A stretch of DNA of 64,000 nt from Acidobacterium sp. (GCA_003166955.1 PMUI01000090.1:40897-104896); one strand, 5' to 3'. Positions 52,525-63,075 are shown, numbered from the stretch's first letter. Program-made: numbers and translations. Notes: generated from the sequence alone by a model not told the origin.

Positions 52525-53188
52525 GCGGAACAGTGTAGGACAGCTGCGACCGGGGCAGCAAGTACCGTAGCCGAGGTTGCGGCGCAACACGAAGCAGCGC
52601 GGGGGCGCCTTGGAGTAAACCTATCCGACCCCGCGTTGAGACGTTGAGACGTTCTACGTGAAGTGCTCTCGGGCCAATGGTAGAAAGGTTCCCCCTGAGC
52701 CTTCGACTCCAGTTTGGATTGAAGCGAAATTGCCAAGTCGCTCATTGAGGAACCGATTAGTACCGATATGTCGGCTTGTGTTTATTCATCAGGTCTGGGC
52801 GACCATTGGTGGAATACCGGCAATGCGGACATCTCGCAAGGGCCGGTACTCAGGGGCTGAAAGCCCGCATCATTTCGGGAGCTTCTCGGCACGACTGAAA
52901 GTCATGCCCTGATACAAGAGCCCTCCGTCGTCGACCGGTTTTGTATCAGGGCACGAGTTTACTCGTGCCGCAAAGCGTCCAAAATGAATCGGGCTTTAGC
53001 CCCTGAGGCTTTATCACAACGGTCAAGGCGAGTTTTTTCCGCAAGCTGTGAAGTCATGCCCTGACACGTTTTCGTGCCGGGTATCGATACAATTTGTGAC
53101 GGAGGCGGAGAGCAACCGCGAATCCTTCCTCGCGTCGCTCCCTTCCCGAACGCACCCATTCCCCGGCCGAATCGTCTGGCGCCACCAA
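52525..53188. other. Repeat-rich intergenic region
   Basis: These 664 bases contain no supported gene. They hold an inverted pair of the palindromic repeat (52850-53008), a short partial copy near 53051-53078 and a duplicated GTTGAGAC at about 52636-52651. The remainder shows nothing recognisable. Confidence 0.5.
52850..53008. repeat. Head-to-head pair of palindromic repeats (copies 3 and 4)
   Basis: A leftward copy (52850-52918) and a rightward copy (52940-53008) of the repeat core seen at 24300 and 38345 face each other. Each has a hairpin based on GGCACGA...TCGTGCC and the TTTAGCCCCTGAGG or TTTCAGCCCCTGAG block. Their junction forms a further stem, CTGATACAA with TTGTATCAG, around a 20-base spacer. 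Unlike copies 1 and 2, no CTCTGATTA terminal repeats are visible, so this is a diverged subtype. Confidence 0.75.
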
Positions 53189-53932
53189 CTATTCCGTCAC
53201 GCGAACCGAGTGCTCCAGCCGAAACGTCACCAGCGTCTCCGCGGGCAAAAGAATCTCGTGGTTCCCGGTCATCGCGCTTCCCGCGGTTCCCGCTCCCCCT
53301 CCCGCCAGAGCGCCGATCGCAGCTCCCTTGCCGCCGCCCGCCAGCGCTCCCACAATGGCGCCAAATGCCGCTCCGCCGCCGGCGAATTCCGCCGTCCGCT
53401 TTCCCTTGCCCTTCTCCGCCTGCACCATCGTGCTGGTCGCCACCGGATAACTCCCCCAGTTCGTCCTTACCCGCTCCAGCCGCAGCTCCAGCAGAGCGCC
53501 ACCCTTGAAGTGCCCAAGCCCCTTCGCGTCGACGACCAGCCCCTCGGCGCGCGCGCCACGCGGAATCACAATCTGCCCATCAGCGACAACATCATCGGCC
53601 ACAGTCGCGCCAAACGTCTGCCCAGTCTGGCTGATCTTCGACCCCAGATCCTCATCCAATCGAACCCGCAGACGAGTCTCCACCGGGATCACAATCGTCG
53701 GCGGCGGAGGAGGTGTTGTCGCGGCCGCAGCCGGAGCCTGCGCGCTCGGAGAAGTCGGAGCGGCCCCGCTCTGATCCGGAGGCGGCGCAGGCGGATTATT
53801 CGCCTGCGCCGGTTGCGACTGCGAAGCCGTATTCGTCGCCTGCTGTGGAGTGCTCTTGTTGCAACCCGTGAACAGAATCGTCGCTGCGAGGCTCGCCGTA
53901 GCGAGGTATGCCGAAACGCGTGGGGAGTTCAT
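53189..53932 (-). CDS. Glycine-zipper lipoprotein
   Basis: This 247-residue protein has a lipobox FTGCN after a hydrophobic signal and a disordered Gln/Pro/Ala linker (about 25-80). A beta-rich region follows (VIPVETRLRVRLDEDLGSKI, IPRGARAEGLVVDAKGLGHF). Next is a Gly-rich double membrane hairpin (AAFGAIVGALAGGGKGAAIG) and the ending ILLPAETLVTFRLEHSV. ATG 53932 was chosen because it begins the lipoprotein signal; the open frame upstream overlaps the divergent ntrY. The same C-terminal architecture recurs at 61855-63075. The function is unknown; an outer-membrane location is inferred. Confidence 0.78.
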   Translation of the reverse strand: MNSPRVSAYLATASLAATILFTGCNKSTPQQATNTASQSQPAQANNPPAPPPDQSGAAPTSPSAQAPAAAATTPPPPPTIVIPVETRLRVRLDEDLGSKISQTGQTFGATVADDVVADGQIVIPRGARAEGLVVDAKGLGHFKGGALLELRLERVRTNWGSYPVATSTMVQAEKGKGKRTAEFAGGGAAFGAIVGALAGGGKGAAIGALAGGGAGTAGSAMTGNHEILLPAETLVTFRLEHSVRVTE

Positions 53933-54063
53933 ACCGACACCCGATGCAGTTTTTAGGATTTGGGTTGGGCGGCCCATCAGCGCGCAACACCCCGTCCTCC
54001 GAATCCGTCTGAGAAGACAGCAGTTTACGGCATCTCCGAGCCTATAATCGGAGGCAATCGGGG

Positions 54064-56343
54064 GTGCCATTGGCGGAAACCAGGCACAGACGCGCAACAC
54101 TGATCCTGCTCGGCGCAGTGGTGTTTGTCCTGCTCCTCCTCCTCCTCGCGCTCAACGCATTCAACGTCCGAGCGCTCACCCCCCACACCACAGGCCAGAT
54201 CTTCCTGCTCACCTCGGTCTCCGTGCTGGTCTTCCTCCTTTTCGTCACCGTGCTGGTCCTGTTGCTGCGGAACCTGATCAAGCTGCTCGCCGAGCAGCGC
54301 AGCCAGGTGCTCGGCGCTCGCCTGCGGACGCGCATGTTCATCGGCGCTCTGCTGGTCTCCCTGGTCCCCGCACTCTTCATGTTTTTGTTTAGCTTTTTGC
54401 TCATGAATCGTTCCATTGACAGGTGGTTTTCGCAGCCAGCCGTCGATGTGCGAGACGATTCAACGCAAATCGCCATGGAGCTCTCCCACTACGCCTCGCA
54501 AAACGCCCGCGCCGAAGCCGAGAGCATCGCGCGCTCCCCCTCTCTGGGCGCAGCCCTCAGCGCAGGCGACGAAAACGCAATTCTCAGCGAAATTCGCGAA
54601 CACCAAATCACCCTCCAGGGCGGATTCGCGGTTCTCTATCGCGACTCGGCGCCGGTCACCTCCTACCAGCTGCCCGTGAAGGGTGGCCCAGCCGAGGTGC
54701 ATTCCTGGCTGAACGACGACGATCAGCAGCAGATCGAACCCGGCCAGCCCCTGGCCAACACGATTCTCAAAGCGGCGCAGCGTTCCGATGAGCCCATGTT
54801 GATACTGGGTGGCTCGGAATACGCGCTCGGCCTCGCGAGCCTCCCGGCAGGCGGCGTTGTCGTCGCGGGCTTGCCCATGCCCTCCGGACTGAACGCGATC
54901 ATGTCCAACCTCAGCGCCGGAACCAGCCAGTATTGGGCGCTCTACCGGCAGCGGCGGCTCATTCGCATGACCTACTTCCTCCTGCTGCTCATGCTCACCG
55001 CCCTCGTCTTCTTTTCCAGCAGCTGGCTCGCCCTCAACGTCTCGCGCCAAATGACCCGCCCCCTCGAAGCCCTCGCCGACGCCACCGTGGAAATCGGCAA
55101 GGGCGAGTACAGCCATCGCGTTACCGTGGAGGCCACCGCCGAAATGGCCGAGCTGGTCCGCTCCTTCAACCACATGGCCGCCGACCTCGAGCAGAGCCGC
55201 ATCCTCGCCGAAACCTCCGCCCGCGAGCTCTCCGCCGCCAATCTCGCGATTGAAGCACGCCGCAAAGAACTCGAAACCATCCTCGAAACCATTCCCTCCG
55301 GCGTGGTCACCCTCGATGCCTCCCGCCGAATCGTCCTCGGCAACCGCGCCTTCGCTGAGCTGGTCCGGCTCCAGGGCCAGCCGGATTTGTCCGGCGTTTC
55401 CCTCGATTCGCTCCTTCCCGCGGAATTCACCGAAGAACTGGTGCGCCTCGAGCGCCGCGCCCGCCGCATGGGCACCGCCTCTTCGGAGTTCGAACTCCAC
55501 ACCTCCCGCGGAGCCGTCAGCCTCTCCGTGACGCTCGCCTCTCTCGGCCAGCACAACGGCCAAAACCGCGGCTCGATTCTCGTTCTGGAGGACGTCTCGG
55601 TCTTCCTCCACGCGCAACGGCAGGCAGCCTGGAAAGAAGTGGCGCAGCGCGTTGCCCATGAGATCAGGAACCCGCTCACGCCCATCACCCTCTCCGCCGA
55701 GCGCATCCGCCGCCACGTCGAACGCGGCGCGCCTGAGTCTCCCGGCGTCATCCGCAAATGCTGCGACGTGATCCTCGGTTCGGTCGAATCCATGCGCACC
55801 CTCGTCAGTCAGTTTTCAGCCCTCGCGGAATTTCCCGTCGCCCATCCGCTGTCCTCCGACCTGAATGAAATCGTCGAAAGCGCCCTCATGCTCTTCGAGG
55901 GCCGGATTCAGGGCATCCGCATCGAAAAGCATCTTGACCCAACCCTGCCCGCGGTCATGGCCGATCCGGAAGCGCTGCGTCGCGCCCTGGCCAACCTGAT
56001 CGACAACGCCGCCGAAGCCATGCAGGACAGCCTGCTGCGCGTGCTCTCCATCGAGACCACTCTGGGCGAGCGCCCAGGCCTCGCGGAAATCATCGTCTCC
56101 GACACCGGTCCCGGTATCACCGACGATATGCGTGAGCGGCTCTTCCTTCCATGGTTCTCAACCCGCCAGCGCGGCACCGGCCTGGGCCTCTCCATTGTTG
56201 CCAAGATCGTGCAGGATCACGGCGGTTCCATCCGCGCCGAAAACAACGCGCCCGCCGGAGCCCGCTTCATCATCGAGCTGCCGCTGGCCGAAACCAACGG
56301 CGTCGACCACGCGCCTGCGGCCACCCTGACCAGGTCGGTCTGA
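54064..56343 (+). CDS. ntrY: NtrY-type sensor histidine kinase
   Basis: This 759-residue kinase has two N-terminal helices (15-80), a third near 97-120 and an extracytoplasmic region to about 290. A fourth helix and HAMP follow (FLLLLMLTALVFFSSSWLAL, RPLEALADATVEIGKGEYSH), then a PAS domain (about 400-510). HisKA has the His in VAHEIRNPLTPITLSAERIR (about 533), and HATPase shows LIDNAAEAM, DTGPGI and GTGLGLSIV. The GTG start has GGAGGC 7 bases upstream. It pairs with the NtrX-like regulator 13 bases downstream, in the nitrogen/envelope-responsive NtrYX class. Confidence 0.9.
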   Translation: MPLAETRHRRATLILLGAVVFVLLLLLLALNAFNVRALTPHTTGQIFLLTSVSVLVFLLFVTVLVLLLRNLIKLLAEQRSQVLGARLRTRMFIGALLVSLVPALFMFLFSFLLMNRSIDRWFSQPAVDVRDDSTQIAMELSHYASQNARAEAESIARSPSLGAALSAGDENAILSEIREHQITLQGGFAVLYRDSAPVTSYQLPVKGGPAEVHSWLNDDDQQQIEPGQPLANTILKAAQRSDEPMLILGGSEYALGLASLPAGGVVVAGLPMPSGLNAIMSNLSAGTSQYWALYRQRRLIRMTYFLLLLMLTALVFFSSSWLALNVSRQMTRPLEALADATVEIGKGEYSHRVTVEATAEMAELVRSFNHMAADLEQSRILAETSARELSAANLAIEARRKELETILETIPSGVVTLDASRRIVLGNRAFAELVRLQGQPDLSGVSLDSLLPAEFTEELVRLERRARRMGTASSEFELHTSRGAVSLSVTLASLGQHNGQNRGSILVLEDVSVFLHAQRQAAWKEVAQRVAHEIRNPLTPITLSAERIRRHVERGAPESPGVIRKCCDVILGSVESMRTLVSQFSALAEFPVAHPLSSDLNEIVESALMLFEGRIQGIRIEKHLDPTLPAVMADPEALRRALANLIDNAAEAMQDSLLRVLSIETTLGERPGLAEIIVSDTGPGITDDMRERLFLPWFSTRQRGTGLGLSIVAKIVQDHGGSIRAENNAPAGARFIIELPLAETNGVDHAPAATLTRSV

Positions 56344-56356
56344 GAGCCCAGGCCCC

Positions 56357-57721
<1,365 letters not shown>

Positions 57722-57903
57722 CCCGGCGAGCCAGGTCGCATCGTTTACCTCCGATTTGCCGGTCAACCGGGAGCTAGCGCCAGGCAGTGCGGCGGATATG
57801 ATTCGATCCAACTGATACAGTCGCATCGGATCGCGAATCTCGCGCGCCTTGTGGGTTCGGCAACATAGTCAGGCCGATTTCTCGTTGAGGTTCAAATGGA
57901 CAA

Positions 57904-59955
57904 ATGACAAACGAAGCCCACGGACAAGCGACGGACCCACACGCCGGTCACAAAATGTCGGGGACCCACGAAAACCACGACCGTCATGCCGGACACTCCG
58001 TTGCCATGTTTCGCGACAAGTTCTGGTTGAGCCTCGCCCTTACAATTCCCGTTGTCTTCTGGTCGACAGACGTCCAGCACTGGCTTGGGTACACAGCACC
58101 TTCCTTCCCCGGCTCGAGATTCATTCCAGCCGTCCTTGGAACGGTCGTCTTTATCTATGGCGGCCTGGTGTTCATCCGGGGCGCATGGAGAGAGCTTGCC
58201 GAACGCAAGCCGGGCATGATGACTCTGATCAGCCTGGCGATCATGGTCGCCTTTGGAACGTCTCTTGCCGCGACCTTCGGCCTCTTCGAAATCGAAGTCT
58301 GGTGGGAGCTGGCATCTCTGATTACGATCATGGTCCTCGGCCATTGGCTGGAAATGAAAGCCATCTCCCAGGCTCACGGCGCGCTCAATGCACTCGCCGC
58401 ACTGCTTCCAGACACAGCCGAACGCGTAACGGGAACCGAAATCCGGACCGTTCCACTCTCCGCGTTGCAACTGGGGGACGTTGTCCTTCTCCGGCCCGGC
58501 GCGCGGGTTCCGGCGGATGGCACAGTCGTCGAAGGGTCCGCCGATGTTGACGAGTCAATGATTACCGGGGAATCCCGGACGGTCTCGAAGGGACCAGGCG
58601 GCAAAGTCATTGCGGGAACGGTAGCTGGTGGCGGAAGTCTTCGAATCCGCATCACGGCAGTCGGCGAAGAGACGGCTCTATCCGGCATCATGCGGCTCGT
58701 TGCCACGGCGCAGGCTTCTGGATCTCGTACGCAAGACCTCGCCGACCGTGCAGCTGCAATCCTTTTCTACGTGGCACTCGCGTCGGGTGCGACCACGTTT
58801 GTCTACTGGTGGCTTTCGGGAGACAAAGAACACGCCCTGATCAGAACGGCAACCGTCTTCATCATTGCCTGCCCGCATGCGCTCGGACTGGCCATTCCGC
58901 TCGTGATTGCAATCTCGACATCGATCGGGGCCCAAAATGGCCTTCTCGTCAAGGACAGACTCGCACTCGAACGTGCCCGCAATCTTGACATGGTGATTTT
59001 CGATAAGACGGGAACACTGACGCGCGGTTCCCCCGCTTTGACGGGAGTTGCGACAGTTCCTGGCGGCAGCGAGCTTGACTTGCTCGCCGAGGCTGCTGCT
59101 GTCGAAGCGAATTCAGAACACCCGCTTGCGAAAGCAATCGTGGCCGAAGCGAAGCGTCGAAACCTGCCCACGCTGCCAGCTGCGGACTTCGAATCGCTGC
59201 CGGGTCGAGGGGCGCAAGCACAAGTGGACGGTAGAAGAGTCACTATCGGCGGACCGCGTCTGTTGACCGAGGACAGAGTGACAGCGCCCCCGGAGGTTGA
59301 AAAATTGACGACACAGTGGGCTTCCGAGGGAAAGACTGTTCTCTATGTCGTTGCCACAGGGGAGCTGCTGGGCGCCTTCGCAGTCGAGGATGAGATTCGG
59401 CCCGAATCCAGGGAGGCCGTTGAGGAACTTCACCGCCTCGGCATCCGGGTGGCAATGATCACCGGAGATTCCAGGACGGTGGCCGATTCGGTGGCTAAGC
59501 GGATCGGAATAGATGAAGTCGCAGCAGAGGTTCTCCCAGCCGATAAGGCTTCCTCAGTCAGGAGTTTTCAGGCCGGCGGGAAGAGGGTCGCAATGGTTGG
59601 CGACGGCGTCAACGATGCGCCAGCGCTGGCTACGGCCGATGTCGGAATCGCGATTGGCGCGGGCACCGATGTGGCCATAGAGTCAGCCGGGATCGTGCTT
59701 GTGCGCAGCGATCCACGAGATGTGGTGGGAGCGATCGAACTGTCTCGCGCTACTTACCGAAAGATGGTCCAGAATCTGGTTTGGGCGACCGCCTATAATC
59801 TTGTCGCCATCCCGGTGGCAGCGGGCCTTTTCGTTCACTGGGGACTCGATCTGCCCATGAGCGTTGGCGCAGTCGCGATGAGTCTCTCCACCATCATCGT
59901 AGCTGCTAACGCGCAGCTGCTTCGGCGGGTGAGACTGCGGCCTGCGGCGCTCTGA
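57904..59955 (+). CDS. CopB-type P1B ATPase (heavy-metal exporter)
   Basis: The 683-residue P-type ATPase has a His-rich, metal-binding N-terminus (HAGHKMSGTHENHDRHAGH) in place of HMA domains. The transmembrane metal motif is CPH in IIACPHALGLAIPLV, which marks the CopB group (copper or silver export). Phosphorylation site DKTGTLTRG, actuator MITGESRTVS, nucleotide-domain HP in SEHPLAKAIV and hinge GDGVNDAPALA are intact. No metalloregulator or chaperone gene is adjacent. Codon usage appears somewhat less G+C-biased than in neighbouring genes, which could mean horizontal acquisition. Confidence 0.92.
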   Translation: MTNEAHGQATDPHAGHKMSGTHENHDRHAGHSVAMFRDKFWLSLALTIPVVFWSTDVQHWLGYTAPSFPGSRFIPAVLGTVVFIYGGLVFIRGAWRELAERKPGMMTLISLAIMVAFGTSLAATFGLFEIEVWWELASLITIMVLGHWLEMKAISQAHGALNALAALLPDTAERVTGTEIRTVPLSALQLGDVVLLRPGARVPADGTVVEGSADVDESMITGESRTVSKGPGGKVIAGTVAGGGSLRIRITAVGEETALSGIMRLVATAQASGSRTQDLADRAAAILFYVALASGATTFVYWWLSGDKEHALIRTATVFIIACPHALGLAIPLVIAISTSIGAQNGLLVKDRLALERARNLDMVIFDKTGTLTRGSPALTGVATVPGGSELDLLAEAAAVEANSEHPLAKAIVAEAKRRNLPTLPAADFESLPGRGAQAQVDGRRVTIGGPRLLTEDRVTAPPEVEKLTTQWASEGKTVLYVVATGELLGAFAVEDEIRPESREAVEELHRLGIRVAMITGDSRTVADSVAKRIGIDEVAAEVLPADKASSVRSFQAGGKRVAMVGDGVNDAPALATADVGIAIGAGTDVAIESAGIVLVRSDPRDVVGAIELSRATYRKMVQNLVWATAYNLVAIPVAAGLFVHWGLDLPMSVGAVAMSLSTIIVAANAQLLRRVRLRPAAL

Positions 59956-60054
59956 GGGCCCAGAAGGTTGGCTCCGGACCTCGCAAAAACCGCACAACGT
60001 CTCGCCAGAAGGCGAACAAACCTCGAGTCGACTGCTCGGGTGGCCTGTCCCGCC

Positions 60055-60084
60055 TCACGCCAGTGTGATCACCGTAATCTCCGG
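60055..60084 (-). pseudogene. Remnant of a phosphoesterase 3' end
   Basis: Read leftward, these bases encode PEITVITLA and a TGA stop, the same C-terminus as the intact phosphoesterase at 60794-61702. Over 28 aligned bases three differ, all at synonymous third positions. The rest of the gene is missing on this side. It marks the left boundary of the vapBC segment, with the intact gene end at 60796-60823 as the right boundary. Confidence 0.7.
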
Positions 60085-60102
60085 AGCGCTGAGTTGACTG
60101 GG

Positions 60103-60118
60103 TCCCGTAAATATGGGA
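60103..60118. promoter_or_regulatory. Palindrome upstream of vapB, candidate operator
   Basis: TCCCGTAAATATGGGA is a 16-base imperfect inverted repeat 10 bases before the vapB start. TTGACT at 60094-60099 just upstream could be the -35 element. Toxin-antitoxin operons are usually repressed by the complex binding such a palindrome; that role here is inferred. Confidence 0.45.
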
Positions 60119-60128
60119 TCTTCATATC

Positions 60129-60380
60129 GTGAAGACCACCCTCGAAATCCCCGATCCCGTTTTCCGCCGAGCTAAGTCCGTGGCCGCGCAGCGCGGCATT
60201 GCCCTGCGCGCTTTCGTGACCGAAGCTGTCGAAGAGAAACTAGCTTCGGTCTCTCAAAGGGACGAGAAGCCCTGGGTCAGGCTGGCCGGTGGTCTCAAAC
60301 ATCTTCACAAAGAGACAGTGCGCATCAACGGAATCATGGAGAGCGAGTTTGAGAGGATCGAACCCGAGGATTGGGAGTGA
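60129..60380 (+). CDS. vapB: VapB-type antitoxin
   Basis: The 83-residue protein starts with a ribbon-helix-helix-like DNA-binding segment: MKTTLEIPDPVFRRAKSVAA, then GIALRAFVTEAVEEKLASV. The acidic C-terminal part (SEFERIEPEDWE) would wrap the toxin. Start is GTG. It sits 9 bases before a PIN-domain gene, and a palindrome precedes it. The family assignment is by pattern and context. Confidence 0.82.
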   Translation: MKTTLEIPDPVFRRAKSVAAQRGIALRAFVTEAVEEKLASVSQRDEKPWVRLAGGLKHLHKETVRINGIMESEFERIEPEDWE

Positions 60381-60389
60381 TCCTCGAGA

Positions 60390-60764
60390 GTGATTCTTGA
60401 TACCAACGCTCTTTCTGCGGTAGCCGACAACGAGGCCTCTGCCGCTCGCATCTTCAGCCAGGCATTAAGCATTGAAGTGCCGGTGATTGTCCTCGGCGAA
60501 TACCGCTTCGGAATCGCGCACTCGCGTCGTCGCAATGAGTACGAGAAATGGCTCGATGAACTTATCGCGGTAACCCGGGCCTTGCCTGTCGATGACACGA
60601 CTTCCGGCCATTACGCCCGGATCCGCGCCAAGCTCAAAAAAGCCGGCCGGCCCATTCCCTCGAACGACCTCTGGATCGCCGCTCTCTGCCGCCAACACCG
60701 GCTCCCGCTCATGAGCCAGGACGGGCATTTTGACGCAGTCCCCGATCTCAAACGCATCGCCTAG
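60390..60764 (+). CDS. vapC: VapC-type PIN-domain toxin
   Basis: This 124-residue PIN-domain ribonuclease has the acidic residues of the active site in ILDTNALSAVADNE (Asp, residue 4), VIVLGEYRFG (Glu about 38), and NDLWIAALCRQ with SQDGHFD (Asp residues about 94 and 112). VapC toxins cut tRNA or rRNA and are held inactive by VapB. Start is GTG 60390. The gene ends 30 bases before the convergent phosphoesterase gene, whose 3' end is partly duplicated on the other side of this pair. Confidence 0.88.
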   Translation: MILDTNALSAVADNEASAARIFSQALSIEVPVIVLGEYRFGIAHSRRRNEYEKWLDELIAVTRALPVDDTTSGHYARIRAKLKKAGRPIPSNDLWIAALCRQHRLPLMSQDGHFDAVPDLKRIA

Positions 60765-60793
60765 TGAACCGGCCACACGCTACTGGCTACGGG

Positions 60794-61702
60794 CTACGCC
60801 AGCGTAATCACCGTGATCTCCGGCGGACACCGGAAACGAAACGGCAACCCCACAGCTCCGATGCCGCGGTTCACATACATCTGCGTCGGGCCCAGCCGAA
60901 ACCATCCCTCCACATACTTCTGTCCATACTCCGGCAAATGAAAAGGCGGCAGAAACGGAAACCGCACCTGCCCCCCGTGCGTATGTCCCGAGAGCATCAG
61001 ATCGACGTTGAACCGCGCGACCTCGGGCAGAATGTCGGGCTCGTGCGCCATCAGAATCACAGTTTCTCCGCTCGCAGCCTTGGGCACAGCCCGCCCCGGC
61101 TCGGCCGCACCTTCGCACGCGCTGCCCACTCCGGCGATCCACAACCGCTGTCCGTCCCGCTCCAGCGCCGTCGCCGCATTCATCAGCACCCGAATCCCGT
61201 GCTCCTCCAAAGGCCCGGCAACATTCCGCGGTCCGATAAAGTAATCGTGATTCCCAAGGCTGGCGTAACGCAGCGGGCATTCGATCCCGCCAAGAATCTC
61301 GGCGCAAGCCGGTGCACATCGGCGCGCGAACGACGCCGACAGAGGAGCAAAGCTAATGAAGTCCCCGGTCAGCACCACCATGTCCGGCTTCAGCCGGTTA
61401 ATCTTCCGCACCATCTCGCGCAGAAAAAACGGCTCGGTGTATTCCGCGTAGTGGAAGTCCGAGGCCTGAACGATGCGCATCCCCCGAAAACCATCGGGCA
61501 AACGGGCTAAATGGATCGTGTGCTCCTCGACGCTCAGTTCGTGCCGCGAAATCTCGCCCGCATACAGCGCCAACCCCGCCATCGAAGCAGCCGACAGCCC
61601 CAGAAACGACCGCCGCGTGAAACCGCGCCTCTGCACCGGCGGCAGAGCATCCTGCACATCGTCAGCCGTGGGGGCAGCTTCGACTGCGGTCACTGGATTC
61701 AC
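60794..61702 (-). CDS. Tat-exported calcineurin-like metallophosphoesterase
   Basis: This 302-residue protein has a twin-arginine signal TRRSFLGLSAASMAG at residues 29-43, so it is exported folded. The metallophosphoesterase metal motifs follow in order: ASDFHYAEY (DxH), LTGDFIS (GD), LGNHDYF (GNHD), AHEP and SGHTHGGQVRFP (GHxH). Members of this subgroup resemble YkuE-type enzymes. Start GTG 61702 has no strong site. The tat genes at 41299-42658 would serve it. The function of related enzymes is phospholipid or nucleotide phosphodiester cleavage; the substrate here is not known. Confidence 0.9.
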   Translation of the reverse strand: MNPVTAVEAAPTADDVQDALPPVQRRGFTRRSFLGLSAASMAGLALYAGEISRHELSVEEHTIHLARLPDGFRGMRIVQASDFHYAEYTEPFFLREMVRKINRLKPDMVVLTGDFISFAPLSASFARRCAPACAEILGGIECPLRYASLGNHDYFIGPRNVAGPLEEHGIRVLMNAATALERDGQRLWIAGVGSACEGAAEPGRAVPKAASGETVILMAHEPDILPEVARFNVDLMLSGHTHGGQVRFPFLPPFHLPEYGQKYVEGWFRLGPTQMYVNRGIGAVGLPFRFRCPPEITVITLA

Positions 61703-61787
61703 TCTTCTATTGGACGCGAAGTATCACTCAGAGGATGGGGCCCGCCGGTCCGATGAGTACCGAACCGGTATCCATTATCGCCGCAAA

Positions 61788-61817
61788 AGAATTGGGCCGT
61801 CCCGAAGGACGGCCCAA
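61788..61817 (-). terminator. Terminator of the BON/glycine-zipper gene
   Basis: A perfect 11-bp stem TTGGGCCGTCC (61792-61802) with GGACGGCCCAA (61807-61817) encloses a CGAA/TTCG tetraloop. On the minus strand it is followed by TTCTTTTG, 38 bases after the stop of the gene at 61855. Confidence 0.85.
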
Positions 61818-61854
61818 CTCTGCCGGCCCAATTCTGCCAACGCGAGGACCGCAA

Positions 61855-63075
61855 TCACCAGCCGTACACGCGGTACGGATAAGGGTAGGGATATCCATAC
61901 GGATACGGCGGCGCCATGTACACCGGCCGCCGCTGCAGTTGCGGAACACTCCGCGCCAGCCGCTGCGCTTCCTGCCAGGAAACCGGCTGCACCGTCACCG
62001 CGTTCGTCAGGTGGAAGTTCAGCAGCGTCTCCGCGGGCAGATAAATACGCGGTCCATTAGTCGCCCCCGAAGCGGCCAGGCCCGCACCGCCGCCAACCAC
62101 GGCGCCCACCGCTGCCCCAGGGCCGCGGCCAATCAGGCCACCGATAATCGCGCCCACCGCCGCCCCGCCGATCGTGTTGCCCGCCGTGTAGCCGGCCTTA
62201 TTCGGCCCCTTGCTCGACCAGATGTCCGTCGCCACCGGATACACCGTGCCGCCCAGATTCACCGAAGCGATCTGCAGTTGCAGCTCGGCGTCGCCACCCA
62301 GCGCGCCCGCCTTCTTCACCTTGACCACCGTGCCCTGCAGCACGGCGCCCCGCGGAATCGCCAGCACGTTGCCCTGATACACATCGCTGGCCGCGGTCGC
62401 CTGGAACGGCGCTCCATCCTGCAGCTTTGTCACATCCAGCGGCTCGCTCAGCCGAATTTGCACCAGGGTCCCCGCCGGAATCGTCACCGGCCCGCTCGGC
62501 TGTTGCGGAGGAGGATAGTTGCCGTAGCCGCCGTTGGGATAAGGCTGCTGGTAGGGCTGCTGCCCATACCCGCCCTGCGGATAAGGATAAGGAGCGCGCG
62601 CAGCCGGAGGCTGAGCAGGCTGTCCCGGTTGATCCGGGGGAGGTGGGGGAGGAATCTGTTCGCCATTCGGCGCGGCAGACGGCTGCTGATTATCTGCCGG
62701 AGGTGGAGGCGGTGCCGTCTGCGCATCAGCTGGAGGAGGTGACGAACTCTGCGCCTGGCCCGCCGCGCCCGTCACCGTGATGTTGTTCTGGATTCCGCTC
62801 ACGCCCGGCACGTTGGCCGCAACCGTCTCAGCTTCCTGTCGCTGCTGGTTCGTCTCGACCGTGCCCGCCAGCGTCACAACGCCGTTCGACGTGCTCGCCG
62901 TGATTGGCTGATTCTTCAGCACCGGATCGTGCGCGATCGCGCTCGACACCGCGCCCTGCAGATCGCCGCTCTGCGCCAGTGCCGCGCTTCCCGCGAAAAC
63001 CCAAAGGCAGGCGGCCAGCATCAGCGATGCGCCCCCGACCCATGAAAACTTCCGACGAAAGCAATTCGTACGCAT
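61855..63075 (-). CDS. Exported BON and glycine-zipper protein
   Basis: The 406-residue product has a signal peptide (SLMLAACLWVFAGSAALA) and a BON domain at about 33-105 (ITASTSNGVVTLAGTVETNQ, VPGVSGIQNNITV). A disordered Pro/Gln/Tyr stretch (about 105-205) and a beta-rich part (VTIPAGTLVQIRLSEPLDVT, IPRGAVLQGTVVKVKKAG) follow. Next is a glycine zipper (GAAVGAIIGGLIGRGPGAAV), then IYLPAETLLNFHLTNAVTV and a Tyr/Pro tail. GGGAG lies 9 bases before ATG 63075. From about residue 210 it is a paralogue of 53189-53932. It is probably attached to the outer membrane; its function is unknown. Confidence 0.8.
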   Translation of the reverse strand: MRTNCFRRKFSWVGGASLMLAACLWVFAGSAALAQSGDLQGAVSSAIAHDPVLKNQPITASTSNGVVTLAGTVETNQQRQEAETVAANVPGVSGIQNNITVTGAAGQAQSSSPPPADAQTAPPPPPADNQQPSAAPNGEQIPPPPPPDQPGQPAQPPAARAPYPYPQGGYGQQPYQQPYPNGGYGNYPPPQQPSGPVTIPAGTLVQIRLSEPLDVTKLQDGAPFQATAASDVYQGNVLAIPRGAVLQGTVVKVKKAGALGGDAELQLQIASVNLGGTVYPVATDIWSSKGPNKAGYTAGNTIGGAAVGAIIGGLIGRGPGAAVGAVVGGGAGLAASGATNGPRIYLPAETLLNFHLTNAVTVQPVSWQEAQRLARSVPQLQRRPVYMAPPYPYGYPYPYPYRVYGW

